Assembly (NCBI GenBank): GCA_030998225.1
Contig: JAPYXD010000391.1
Coordinates: forward strand, 4,344,501-4,408,500
Direction: 5' to 3'
Length of the DNA: 64,000 nt
Source of the DNA: Diplolepis rosae
Taxonomy: Eukaryota > Arthropoda > Insecta > Hymenoptera > Diplolepididae
Notes under the pieces: generated by a model
Databases searched by the model: none
What the model was told of the DNA's origin: nothing
The model's input: only the letters and a program-made list of their open reading frames with translations
Translations under genes and position numbers: made by a program
Shown here: piece after piece, positions 1-10,577 of the stretch
How positions within the stretch are numbered: the first letter of the stretch is position 1
Layout of the letters: the number at the start of each line of letters is the position of its first letter

Positions 1-690
1 GGCATCACCCTAGCACACAAAACTTTTCACACGGAAAATATTACCAAAATAAAAACCACATTAATAAAAAACAATTATCCGATTGGCTTCATTAACCATG
101 TTATTAAAAAACGGTTAAAACATCTGTCACGTATAGCCGTTGTACTGAACACCCACACACACCGACCCCCTGAGGGTCCCACACAGCAGGACCCGGCAGG
201 TCAAATCCCTAAAAATTTACCTCTTCCCTACGTACAAGGACTATCTGAAAGATTGTCGGGTATTTTAAAACCCTTTAATATCAGAATTGCTCTTCATAAT
301 ACAAATAATTTAATACATCTTTTCAAGTCTCTTAAAGATCCCATCTCAAAACTGGATATCGCAGACGTCGTGTACAACATTTCCTGCACTGGTTGTACAG
401 CAAATTACATAGGTACGACTAAACGACCTCTCAAAAATGGAATTCGTGAACACATCAAAGATGTTTATAATCCCCCTGACAAATGGACGGCCTTAACAAA
501 ACATGCGTATCATCACGATCATACTTTTAACTTTCAGGATGTAAAAATTCTCGATAGAAGCAATTTTTATAAAAAACGAATGACACTAGAAATGACCCAC
601 ATAGCCAGTAATACTCATGCTGTAAACCAAAGAACAGACATAGAGAACTTATGGGTTTTTTACCTCCTCTTGTTAATTGACAAAACTTAA
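1..690 (+). mobile_element. Penelope-like retroelement, 3' coding fragment (GIY-YIG end)
   Basis: Frame 1 is open from the window edge to the TAA at 688-690, about 229 codons, so the element is cut by the window and its reverse transcriptase lies to the left. The translation contains a cysteine-bearing GIY-YIG-type module (CTGCTANYIGTTKR, near 390-425) followed by a conserved C-terminal block. The same order occurs in the better-preserved minus-strand copy at 6893-7585, including an SHKTFH-like stretch near the start (here AHKTFH). In Penelope-like elements this endonuclease nicks the target and lies downstream of the RT. No ATG start is expected inside the fragment, and the open frame continues upstream of 253. 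It is probably a dead 3' fragment, since only about 400 bp of unrecognised AT-rich sequence follows before another repeat begins. The family call is confident; activity is not implied. Confidence 0.85.
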
Positions 691-1563
691 TCTCAGAAAA
701 ATTACATCTCTCTAACATCTTGCTTAGGAGATGCGGTCTGGACCACAGTTGACTGATTTACGGTTCTCCTTTGTCACAGCTGCCTGGATCATCTTGGACA
801 CATCTTTCCAACCTTTTTTTATACACGCAAAGTTAAAACCACTTCAAAAAAATCCTCTCCTCATCCTTTACTCCACTAAGACTTTCCAGCAGTTTTTAAA
901 AACATAACTCAGTTCCAAAGTAAACACGTTACTGACAGCATTGTTGATAAATATATGTCTCTCTAGTAAACGAAAGAAGAAAAAAATCCGGGATAATTGT
1001 GAATTTTTGAATATAATTCCATGTACATTCTGATTGAAGGTTAGTCTCATTAATTTTTTATCTTCTAATGTTTCTAATAAAATAAATTAAAAATTGTATC
1101 TATATACAACTTCCTGATGAGGCTGAAAAATTTAAAATTTATTTCCTCTTTACGATACTGTTTATTTGTCACACTTGCAATTTTTTAAGTCTCTTCCATT
1201 AGTATTCTTACAGAACAAATTATGTACGGTTTATGTTTTTATAGATTTAGTTATTCAGACCAAATTTACAGTTCACATGTGCAATTCTTTATAAAAATTT
1301 TTTTTTACCACAATGGTTTTCCTTCCCGTGTTACTCCAATGTTTATCCATCACACTTCAATTCTTTAAGTCTCTTCATTATGTATTCTTATATATTTGGA
1401 CCAATTTGATAGTGTCATATATGCAACTCTTTTATATCATTTTTACCACAAAGTTTTTCGTCACAAGTGTAATTTTTAAGGTTCTTCCTTTGCATTTTTA
1501 TAGGGGAAAATTTTACACATCTTTTTTGTTGTATTTCTTATTTTTAGACTAATTTTATGGTTG
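691..1563. other. AT-rich stretch downstream of the Penelope fragment
   Basis: No convincing gene is present; short frames here have no recognisable motifs. A CCTGATGAGGC string at about 1112-1122 followed by GAAAAA resembles a decayed hammerhead-like core of the kind seen in the Penelope copies at 6.5 and 9.1 kb, but no stem II can be drawn, so it may be chance. Confidence 0.4.
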
Positions 1564-2515
1564 TGTCACGTCCTGTGACCATTAACATTTATTTATAATA
1601 TTATAATTTTATTCGCAATAAAACATGCATAAAAGATGTGTTTTGGAAGTAATAAAATAAATAAAAATAAATACTAAAATTGTAATAGGGAGAGAGAAAT
1701 AGTAAGTTTATAAATAGACAACGATTATGAATGAAACGTCGAAATCCTTACAAAGGTGTGAACGAGGGAACCCCATCGAAATGCGCTGAGTAAACAAGAA
1801 TATCGACCGGCGCAGCAAAACAGGGAAATTAAAAAAGTCTAGTTGATTTGAAAAGAAGGAACGTCGGGGAAACCAGAGGAGAAAAACTATTCTAATATAT
1901 TCTTCCCCCTTTTCTTCTTCAATATGCGAAAAAGCCAAGCAGATCAGCCACGTGCGAAGGTCGAGGAAGGGTCAACCAGAGCTTGGCAAAAATATCCAGG
2001 GTAAAACCAGTATCGATAGAAAAATGGCGAAGAGGATCACTATCGATCGAAAATTGCCCATAAAAGCGACTGCGAATCCGCAAAAGTTGAGTTCTCGTCA
2101 GTTACCGTCGGACCATCTTAACATTCGGAACTCACCCTCGAAAAGTCAGTCTTCTTCAGTTCTTCGTGAGTTCAGTTCTCGTCAATTACCGTCGGACCAT
2201 CTTAACATTCGGAACTCACCCTCGAAAAGTCAGTCTTCTTCAGTTCTTCGTGAGTTCAGTTCTCGTCAGTTACCGTCGGACCATCTTAACATTCATAACT
2301 CACCCTCGAAAAGTCAGTCTTCTCCGGTGTCTACCCTCCTGACTATCATAAGGAATTAACCTAAGTTATAAGTTCGCTACAAGTGACTGTGGTTGGTACG
2401 TTCCTCCATGGATATCAGTGTCTCCAATTAATAATGAAAAAGGCTCAAGTGGTACAAGTTCCAGTGGTTCCAGTCCCGTTGATCCAGGTAGAACAAAAAA
2501 TAATCGAGTAAGTAC
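1564..2515 (+). mobile_element. LTR fragment of a TGTCACG-type LTR retrotransposon
   Basis: The stretch begins TGTCACGTCCTGTGACC, almost the same as the start of the solo LTR at 21894. It shares blocks in the same order with that LTR: a purine-rich GTAATAG..GAGAGA segment, ACGAGGGAACCCCATCG, ATATCGACCGGCGCAGCAAA, a CATAAAAG..ACTGCGAATC segment, and AGTGGTTCCAG near the end. Similarity stops near 2515, before the expected ..GACGTCACA terminus, so the 3' end is lost. CATAAAAG (about 2068-2075) is the best TATA-like candidate. The GTG-initiated frame at 1952-2359 stays open only because an internal repeat is a multiple of three. I do not call it a gene. Confidence 0.7.
2091..2325. repeat. 84-bp tandem repeat, about 2.8 copies, inside the LTR fragment
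   Basis: The string GTTCTCGTCA(G/A)TTACCGTC recurs at 2091, 2175 and 2259, an exact 84-bp period, with only a few substitutions between units. The related solo LTR at 21.9 kb has no comparable array, so the expansion is specific to this copy. Confidence 0.9.
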
Positions 2516-3179
2516 TTGAAAATATGTTTAAAATTAAAAACTGAAGTTCAAATAATTTTTTTTATCTAAAACTATTGCCTTCAGCGTAAAGCTGATGAAA
2601 AAACGTTTCCAAGATCTCCATAAAAAAATTAATTTGGATAACTTTTGTAGAAGTTATGATTAATTGAGTATCAGCGTGCGCGGTAAAAGTTTAAAAATTC
2701 GAGCCCCTGTATACTGACAAGCCGTCGTACTAGAGACATTCTCTTAGGGGAATTAAAAGAGGTTCACTAGGACAATAATTTCGCGGACTTTCAAGGAAAT
2801 CGGAGACAAAAAGTTTTTAGGCGGGTACACTTGACGAATTTTGCCCCTTATACAATATACAAAAATATCCGTTTTTATTATTGTATCAATTGATTTTATA
2901 CTATAAATTCACGTAACTGAGACTACGTCACTTTTAAATTATCTCAAAGTGCTTGAAAGCATTGCATATTGTAATAATTTTTGAAATTGAACAATATTTC
3001 GTAACGCTACGTGACTATTTTTGTGGACTGTATAAATAAATATTATTTCACGTAAAATTTTGCCTTTTTTGACGTGATTGTTTCTTCTATTTTTCAAAAT
3101 ACATCAAAACTTGAAATCCGAGAACAATTTTCAAATACTTTCCGTACCGAAAAGTATCATAATATAAATTGTGCAGGTC
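2516..3179. other. Intergenic stretch, nothing recognised
   Basis: AT-rich unique-looking sequence without motif-bearing reading frames, RNA genes or clear repeats. Confidence 0.5.
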
Positions 3180-3183
3180 TTAA

Positions 3184-3336
3184 CCCTTCGCGGACAGACC
3201 CACTCGACGGGCGAGCGTTGCTTTGGACGATAGGTACGCCAGCCGCAGCGCGAGCATTGGGTGGCTATATGCCGACACGCGTCCGCAACGGTAAAAAGGC
3301 TTGGGTGGCTATTTGCCAGCACTCGTCCGCAAAGGG
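3184..3336. mobile_element. piggyBac-type MITE, 153 bp, TTAA target duplication
   Basis: TTAA stands at 3180-3183 and again at 3337-3340. Between them the ends are inverted repeats, CCCTTCGCGGAC at 3184-3195 and GTCCGCAAAGGG at 3325-3336 (one mismatch in 12). CCC-type termini with TTAA duplication are the signature of the piggyBac superfamily. The GC-rich interior has two imperfect copies of a GGGTGGCTAT..GCC motif and no transposase, so it is non-autonomous. Reading frames that span it are incidental. Confidence 0.85.
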
Positions 3337-4080
3337 TTAATAGCTATGCATTGTTCATTGCATATGCGAAATACTGCGAAAGTAACGAAGGCCAATAATA
3401 AGTAAAAAAATGGTCCTAACAAAGACATGCTGAATTCGTTTATCGTAGTGGCTCTTTGAAGCTCAACAAGTTTCGGATCCCACTCGGAGATTTTTCTTTT
3501 CGTGGTGACCGGAGCCTCAATGCTGATGCTAGCACCGCTCAATCAACAGTCTGCAGCACGTGGCCGGCCTATTATCAGGCGTGCAGATTCGCCGGTCTCG
3601 GGTACCTCACCCGTCAGGTGATGTCCCCAGTGGCTCACTCGTGAACCCTTGTGACGTGAGATGGTAACATAGCAATCCTCCGTGGCGGCACCTTTTAAGT
3701 TGACTATATAAAACAGACAATAACAAAAACGGACAGACGAGAAAATGAAGTAAAGAAAATTTTCGAAGTAGCTCTCAGGCTTCCTTTTACAATTCTGGAT
3801 ATTTACTAGATAAAAAGTGGTTTGGGCCCGATCCTGTCGTTGTGGGTCAAGGTATAGCATAACATAATTTACTACGTTACAGCATATTTCTTTTATTTCA
3901 TTTAATATAGGAAAGGGGAAAGTTATTCGACACCTAAAATTCAACAAAGGTGAATTATTAAAAACAGCATATGTGTTAATTCCTTAGGCTATTCCTACTA
4001 TGTATAATACTGGCCAATCCTGAATTCTGTGCTCACCTTGCGATTAAATTAGGAGCCAGATGAAGACAAAAGTCAGAAAC
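3337..4080. other. Stretch between the MITE and the first mariner, nothing recognised
   Basis: Frames on both strands (for example 3543-3947 minus) carry no family motif. The sequence is AT-rich and not matched elsewhere in the window by eye. Confidence 0.4.
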
Positions 4081-6118
4081 GCTGTATTCTAAGTGTCTTT
4101 TTCGATAGATGGCTGCAGCGGTAAGTGCTGGTCGAAATAGGCAGATCAAAAAATGTTACACAGTAAGCTTGGACATCTTTCAAAATAACGACAGCACCAC
4201 ATTAGTGAATTTGTGTTTGCATCATTAATTTATTCTCGATTGACGATGTCAGTTTTCGAGCCAAATTCTCGTCATTTGCGGGAAGTTTAGATTTTCTGCT
4301 TTTAATTGAAGAAAATATGGCTGAGGCTCATCGAATGCTCTCAAGTACTTATGGAGAGATAGCTCTTACAGAAAGAACGTATCGTGAGTGGTTTCAACGC
4401 TTCAAGAGCGGTGATTTTGATGCCGAGGACCGGCATGGCGGTGGAAAAGAGAAAATTTTCAAAGAATCTGAATTGGAGGCATTACTTTCTGAAGACTCGT
4501 TCCAAACGCAAGAAGAATCGGCAAAATCTTAACAAGCCATTTTGAAACGCCTCGAAGCTATGGGAATGATTCAGAAGCATGGAAATTGGGTTCCGAACGA
4601 GTCAAAGCCAAAAGATGCTGAGCGGCGTTTCTTTGCTTGTAAACAGCTGTTCCAAAGACAGAATCGCATTGTGACCGGCGATGAAAAATTTGTCCACTAC
4701 GATAATCCCATGCGCAGAAAATCATGGCGAATGCCCGGAAATGCCTGCACGTTGACGGCCAGACACAATATTCACGGTGCCAAGGTTATGATCTGCATTT
4801 GGTGGAACCACCTCGGTGTGGTGTACACAGTGTGTCCCAAAAATAACCGAACTTTATATTTAAATCATACAACATGCAGCGCCATCTATTGAAAATTTAC
4901 AGCATTAAAAAGATACATTCATCCTCTTTCAAACGCACTTAAATTCATGTAAATCGGATGACAGATGTGAAAGTTACAGCCATTTCAATAAAAGAAAAGT
5001 GTGCTCATGTTACAAAACAAAAATGGAACAAAGAGCAAATATAAAATTTTGAGTTAAACTTGAAAAAAAATTCGCTAAGACATACGAATTGATGAAAAAA
5101 GTTTATGGTGATGATTGTATGAGTCGCACTCAAGTTTATACGTGGTTTACACGATTTAAAAATGGTCGTGAGTATTTAAATGATGACCTAAGGCCAGGTC
5201 GTCCAGAAGTTAGTAATCGTGCTGAATTGGTGGAAAAAGTTCGTGAAATTATTGGTATCGATGAAAATTTTACTACGAGAATGTTGGCTGAGGAATTAAA
5301 TACGAGTAAAAACACTATTTGGAGAATTTGAACTGAAGATTTGGGTAAAAGAAAGGTCTGTGCACGTTTTGTTCCACATCAGTTAAATGCACCACCTCAC
5401 AAGACCAAAAAAGTGAACGAATTTTTGATGAAAAAACGGATTTCTCTCATCAACCACCCTTCGTATTCGCCTGATCTATCATCATGTGACCATTTTCTAT
5501 TTCCAAAACTGAAAACCAAGATGAAAAAGGAGCATTTGATGATGATATCCGAACCATTCAAGCAGCCGTAACCGAGGTGCTGAAGAACATTCCTATAAAT
5601 GACATAAAAAAATCTATGCATGCGCTGGTCGATCGTTCCAAACGTTGTATTGAGTCTAATGGAACCTATTTTGAATAAATAATATCTTTCAAAGATAATA
5701 TAATGTGTATCTTATTCTATATCCAAAAAGTTCGGCTATTTTTGGGACACACTGTGTATTATGAGCTTTTGGAACCGAGTGAAACCATCATAGGGGATTG
5801 GTATCGAACGCAATTGATGCGTTTGAGCCGATTATTGAAGGAGAAATGTCCACAGTACCAAGACAGACACGACAAAGTTATCTTCCAGCATGACTATGTC
5901 GATCGATGACACACGGCCTGGATTATCAGCTTTTCCGCTCTTATGAAGAAGTCAAAAAATGGATCGATTCGTGGATCGCCTCAAAAGAAGCATCGTTTTT
6001 TCGAGATAGTATCCAACAATTTCCAGAAAGATGGAAAAAAGTAGTGGCTAGCGACGGACAGTACTTTGAATCATAAATAGAAATCAACACTACTGAATTT
6101 CAAAACGGTAGTGATAAT
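4081..6118 (+). pseudogene. Mariner transposase pseudogene (family M1, copy 1), interrupted
   Basis: Transposase reading begins at an ATG near 4246 and ends SDGQYFES-stop near 6074. HTH-region motifs (YGE..LTERTYREWF) and VTGDEKFVHYDNP, with the first catalytic Asp, are visible, then GVVY. The frame is broken near 4300, by a stop at 4530-4532, by the 931-bp insertion at 4826-5756, and by an internal deletion near 5900 that removes the sequence between the second-Asp motif and SYEEVKKWIDSW. Intact members of this mauritiana-like group are about 345 aa, so this copy cannot make a functional enzyme. Copy 2 at 32637-38022 shares its 5' leader and 3' end. The outer ends are placed by alignment to that copy; terminal repeats here are poorly preserved. 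Confidence 0.85.
4826..5756 (+). mobile_element. Non-autonomous mariner-type element nested in another mariner
   Basis: The insertion is flanked by TA (4824-4825 and 5757-5758) and bounded by inverted repeats of about 29 bp: CACAGTGTGTCCCAAAAATA at the left and its complement, with one substitution, at the right. Inside are two blocks of a different mariner transposase. An N-terminal HTH block lies at 5089-5331 (VYTWFTRFKNGRE, then GRPEVSN), and a C-terminal block at 5341-5571 has SYSPDLSSCDHFLFP with the third catalytic Asp. Between VPHQL and APPHKT the catalytic core with the first and second Asp is deleted. The host mariner reads across the site as GVVY/YEL once one TA is removed, which confirms the insertion. 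Confidence 0.9.
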
Positions 6119-6453
6119 TTTTTATAAAATATTTAAATTAGGATTGTTAAGAAAGCTTAACGGCGAATTTAAAAGTACTCGACTCTTTACTCGTTCAAAG
6201 CCAACCTTTCTGTTCTACTATTAAGACTAATAAGTGACAAAATCACTATTAATTTGCACGCGCGCGTGCTCGCGCGTGACACGCAGAACATAAAAGGACT
6301 AGAGTTGCCCTCTTGGGCAACAAGCAGCATTGGAAAACTCTACACCAATTCCCGGAAGACGAAGGGATCAAAGGAATATTTCATTTTCACTCCCTTCTCT
6401 GCCAAGAAGTGGAAAATTAAGATTTGATGTAAGGGCAAACCATATACCGTTTC
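6119..6453. other. Spacer between mariner and Penelope element
   Basis: No gene seen. A short alternating CG-rich tract (CGCGCGTGCTCGCGCGTG, about 6260-6277) stands out against the AT-rich background. Confidence 0.4.
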
Positions 6454-7098
6454 ATTATAATAAAAATGCTGGTTGACGATCAATGAGGGTCAAATATAAA
6501 GAAGAAAACTCTTTATAGTGTCAAAATTGTTGCGACGTTTCGTTGGCTATGGGTTTGCCAACCTCATCAGGCTTTATTAAATTAAAAAAACACCAAATAT
6601 TAAAATTGTCACACACAAGAAAAATAAACATTAAATTAACTTAACATCCAGAACATACACAAAATTGTTAAAATTTTACCTTTATAAAAGAAGTTTAACT
6701 CATGATGAGTAATGTCGAGAAAATAAAATTATAATAAAAGTCATGATTTACTTAATAAAATGACGTGATGTCATGGAGTCGACGACACTTTGTCTACTAA
6801 ATTATTACATTCAAACAGTTAACTTGAAATATTGACAACAGTTATTGTAAACACAGAATTTGAAATGTAAACAGACATCAGCTGGAAAGCTATCATGAAT
6901 TTAATCTATTAAGTAATGAAAAATAAATTCTATTCAAAGTAAATATGTCTTCTTTTTTATTTATACTAAATTTATTAAATTTTATATGGATCATCTCTGA
7001 TGTTAATCTTTTTCGATAGTCAGAGACATAATCAACAATCTTGGTATTTTCCCAATCAAATTCATGGTTGAATTCCAATTGATGTTCACAGACTACGG
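6454..7098 (-). repeat. Left inverted arm (645 bp) of the Penelope element
   Basis: Reverse complement of 8558-9202; the two arms have equal length and I saw no gaps over the stretches compared. It contains the end of the ORF, stop codon, UTR and the hammerhead-like core at 6532-6571. Confidence 0.9.
6532..6571 (-). ncRNA. Hammerhead-ribozyme-like core in Penelope arm (left)
   Basis: Read on the minus strand: CTGATGAG, a 6-bp stem GTTGGC/GCCAAC closing a 9-nt loop, then GAAACGTC. This is the order of the hammerhead catalytic core (CUGAUGA, stem II, GAAA, then a GUC-type site). There is one extra G next to stem II, and stem III would be minimal, as reported for many Penelope ribozymes that work as dimers. 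Self-cleavage is inferred from pattern only. Confidence 0.6.
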
Positions 7099-8501
7099 AT
7101 TCACTGTTTTTATTTTTGTGTTCATTAATACGAACTTTTAATGCTCTCTTAGATTCACCAATGTAAGTCGCAGTGCAATTTTTACAATTAAATTTGTATA
7201 CAATATTAGTTTGTTCCCATTTATTTGTGGAGTCTTTACCTAATTTTATTATTGATTTCAAAGTTTTGTTGACGACTGGAATAGTTGAAATATTGTATTC
7301 TTTAAAAATATTAGACAATTTAGTGAAGTTTGTTACGTTGTATGGCAAACATACCTTTGGTTGATGTCTGTATAAGTTTGAACGGTTTTTTTTATTTGGA
7401 GAATTTGGAGAGCTGTATTTAATTTTATTCATACGGATTTTTATATTTTTATCGATGAAGCTATTTGGATAGTCGTTGTTTAATAACATTTGTTTAACAA
7501 TCTTCAAATTGGCGTTATGAAACGTTTTGTGAGATAAAGATATCGCTCGATCAACTAAGTTATAAACAATATTTTTTTCTGACAAATTGGATGATTGGAA
7601 AAGTAATTAATTGTTCTATTTGATGAGGTAGGTTTTTGGAACCAATTAGAAATAATTTTATTATCTTTTATAATTAATGACACGTCCAGAAAGTTAATTT
7701 GATTATTTTGTTGAACTTCAAAGGTGAATTGTAAGTTCTTATCTTGTGAATTAAAAATGTTTAAAACCAAGTCAATAAATTTTTTTGTACACACAGAATA
7801 GTGTCATCTACAAATCTGTAATAAAATAAGGGAGAGCAATTATGTTTGTCTTTTAAAATTCGTAGGCAATCATTTTCCAAATCATCCATGACAATGTCTG
7901 CGAATAGAGGTGAAATTGGTGAACCCATTGGAGTGCCAAAAATTTGTAAATAGATATTATTATTAAAGGTAAAATATGTATTTTCGAAAAGAAATTTGGT
8001 ACAATTTATAATTTCATCAAATGGAATTCTACAGTTATTATGAATAAGTTGACATCTTCGATCTAAACTCTTTAGGACCAAATCACAGGGTACATTAGTG
8101 AATAATGAACTGACATCCAATGAAAGCAGAACATGATTATCATCTACAACGAGATTTTCCAATTTTCTTTTAAGATCCAAACTATCATTTAAATGTGATT
8201 TTGGGACTTTGATACTGTCTTTTAATTCATCATATAGTATTTTTGCTAAAAAATGCGTGGGACTATTGATCAAAGAAATTATGGGACGAAGAGGTGTATC
8301 TTGTTTGTGGATTTTAGGTAAGCCATAGCATTTAGCTAATACAGTGTTGGTTAGAGTAAGTTGATTATTATGGAATTTATATTTTAAAAATTCATTATCA
8401 TTGAGTCTCTTTAAAATGTTGGAAGTATTGCTTTGTAATTTTTTCAAAGGATTTCTTGTTATTGGAATGTAGGTGGAAGTATTTGAGAGAAGGTCAGTCA
8501 T
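6893..8501 (-). pseudogene. Penelope-like RT + GIY-YIG polyprotein, two frameshifts
   Basis: The RT part (8501-7761) shows CYGLPKIHKQDTPLRPIIS, VLLSLDVSSLFTNVP, GTPMGSPISPLFADI and the catalytic box YRFVDDT, the usual order for Penelope RTs. The frame then shifts near 7785 into a 79-aa linker segment and again near 7570 into the GIY-YIG module (CTATYIGESKRALKVRINEH) and a C-terminal stretch ending LLNRLNS. Both shifts fall at runs of T on the plus strand (about 7780 and 7568), so a single-base indel at each would explain them. Apart from these and the missing N-terminus, the catalytic residues are intact, which points to a fairly young copy. Confidence 0.85.
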
Positions 8502-8557
8502 TTTTGTATTATAAGTCGATTTTTTGAGACAAACAGTAAGGTTACCTTTGTAACCGT

Positions 8558-9202
8558 CCGTAGTCTGTGAACATCAATTGGAATTCAACCATGAATTTGA
8601 TTGGGAAAATACCAAGATTGTTGATTATGTCTCTGACTATCGAAAAAGATTAACATCAGAGATGATCCATATAAAATTTAATAAATTTAGTATAAATAAA
8701 AAAGAAGACATATTTACTTTGAATAGAATTTATTTTTCATTACTTAATAGATTAAATTCATGATAGCTTTCCAGCTGATGTCTGTTTACATTTCAAATTC
8801 TGTGTTTACAATAACTGTTGTCAATATTTCAAGTTAACTGTTTGAATGTAATAATTTAGTAGACAAAGTGTCGTCGACTCCATGACATCACGTCATTTTA
8901 TTAAGTAAATCATGACTTTTATTATAATTTTATTTTCTCGACATTACTCATCATGAGTTAAACTTCTTTTATAAAGGTAAAATTTTAACAATTTTGTGTA
9001 TGTTCTGGATGTTAAGTTAATTTAATGTTTATTTTTCTTGTGTGTGACAATTTTAATATTTGGTGTTTTATTAATTTAATAAAGCCTGATGAGGTTGGCA
9101 AACCCATAGCCAACGAAACGTCGCAACAATTTTGACACTATAAAGAGTTTTCTTCTTTATATTTGACCCTCATTGATCGTCAACCAGCATTTTTATTATA
9201 AT
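8558..9202 (+). repeat. Right inverted arm (645 bp) of the Penelope element
   Basis: Inverted duplicate of the left arm. It starts inside the coding region, so a 61-codon C-terminal frame (8578-8763) ends here exactly as in the main copy. It is not an independent gene. Confidence 0.9.
9085..9124 (+). ncRNA. Hammerhead-ribozyme-like core in Penelope arm (right)
   Basis: Same core as at 6532-6571, in the opposite orientation because it sits in the inverted arm. CTGATGAG, stem GTTGGC/GCCAAC and GAAACGTC are all present. Confidence 0.6.
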
Positions 9203-10147
9203 AATATGGAGGGTGACACTACCATTTCTACAATATACCGTTTCAGTTATAATTAAAGTTCTGTAATCATGTGATTGAAATGTCAAAATAAAATATTAAC
9301 CCTTTGCACTCCAGTGGTGACTCTAACTCACCATGCATTTTGATGCCGCAAGGCCCAACCTTATCTTTTAGTTTAGTATCTCACTATCTGATCTGAATTG
9401 TTCGCGTTTAGTTTCTTGTTTTTGAAATATCTTCCTCAGTTTAAGGAAAGAGTCAAACGATCCTGCATAGAATAAAACAAATTTCAAATGAACAATATTT
9501 CTTTTGTTTCGAAATTCGGCAGTTTGGAGCCTCCGCGAACAATATCTTGTTTAATTTACTGAATTTTGTTGATCCGCATTTTTCTATTATTTCAATTCAT
9601 TTATTCGTACGTAACACTTATTAAGTTTCTAGATTTTATTTCGACTAATTGTGGCATATATCTTGGGAGGGGCTTGGGAGGAATGCAAATTCAAATGAAT
9701 TCAATATTAATTGCTTTTTAAACACTTGATGATAATATGAACTATAAACTTAATAGTAACCGATTTGTCTAAAATTTAGGGGAAATTTACTTTCAGATAT
9801 CTCACAAATTCTGGGAGGTACCTTTCTCGTTTCTTGAAAGTCGATTTTCGACCAACTTACAATGAGAGGTTCATGAGTTTGATATATTTCCAATAATAGG
9901 TGGCAACACAATTTATATGATGATCTTACACAGGGCCGGTCAACCTCTAATAGATGAGGTATCCGCTTAGCATTATTATTATTTTTAGTTCATGCACACA
10001 GTTGTACGCGCGCTGGTTGTCGCAAACTGGCGGAGATGCGACAAGGGGAACTGGCTTCGTATATGTTCCGCCATTGTTATTTATTGGTCATTACAAGTAT
10101 TTAACAATTCGTTGTGCGTTATCATAGATAAAAAATACGCAATTTAG
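9203..10147. other. Intergenic stretch with one piggyBac-like terminus
   Basis: No gene recognised. TTAACCCTTTGCACTCC at 9296 looks like a TTAA-flanked piggyBac-type left end, but I found no matching right end nearby, so it is at best a broken element. Confidence 0.4.
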
Positions 10148-10267
10148 CGTGCTGTTCGTGGGAGTACCACCAAAAAGCGTCAGAAGGAAAGTGTTCCCAT
10201 TCATTGGTTTCTGAAGAGAGGAGATGCTGGACAACGATGGATACAAGCTCGCGCGGACTTTAGAAAA
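10148..10267 (+). pseudogene. THAP-domain-like remnant
   Basis: One frame reads RAVRGSTTKKRQKESVPIHW and then FLKRGDAGQRWIQARADF. This resembles the N-terminal half of a THAP zinc finger, with basic KKRQK, an IHWF(P)K block and the RW..A segment. The expected first cysteines are lost, a stop lies just upstream at 10145-10147, and the C-terminal CxxH half is absent. THAP domains occur in P-element-like transposases and in host DNA-binding proteins, and nothing here decides between them. The foldback repeat begins right where similarity stops. Confidence 0.4.
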
Positions 10268-10577
10268 ATAGCAAATTCATGTGAACAACTTGGTTCAGTT
10301 TCTACATGTTTTGAACAAAATATATTTAAAAACAAATTTTAATGCGGGAAATGGTAGAGAAGATAAAAACGGACGTAGATAGACTACATTTGGTTTCAAA
10401 ATTGAAAAAAAGTTTTCGATTTATATTGCTGAAATTGGACTTTCTTCAATTTTGAAATCAAAAGTAGTCGATCTACGTCCATTTTTATCTTCTCTATCAT
10501 TTGCAAAATTTTATAAACATTTCATGTACTTTAGACACAAACATGTAGAAACCTAAAATCAATCAACTTTGCTAATT
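10267..10577. repeat. Foldback (palindromic) repeat, about 310 bp
   Basis: The two halves are imperfect inverted repeats around 10425. On the left TAGCAAA, TTTCTACATGTTT, GAGAAGATAAAAACGGACGT and TTTCAAAATTGAA occur in order; on the right their complements occur in reverse order, ending TTTGCTAATTTC. There is no coding capacity. This is typical of a foldback MITE. Confidence 0.75.

Larger units (their letters stand above)
6454..9202 (-). mobile_element. Penelope-like retroelement with inverted terminal arms
   Basis: A minus-strand Penelope coding region (about 8501-6893) is bracketed by two inverted copies of the element's own 3' segment, at 6454-7098 and 8558-9202, both 645 bp. The arms carry the last 61 codons of the ORF, the 3' UTR and a hammerhead-like core. 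Penelope-like elements often keep terminal repeats in direct or inverted arrangement, sometimes with hammerhead motifs. The 5' part of the protein before MTDLLSNTSTY is missing, so the copy is 5' truncated and probably became boxed in by a second, inverted insertion or by template switching during insertion. Confidence 0.85.

Noticed and set aside
1952..2359. Open frame encoding three near-identical 28-residue repeats
   Set aside because: It begins with GTG inside an LTR fragment and stays open only because the DNA repeat is 84 bp, a multiple of three.
9296..9320. Second piggyBac-type MITE
   Set aside because: Only one terminus (TTAACCCTTTGCACTCC) is present; no inverted partner with TTAA was seen within about 1 kb.
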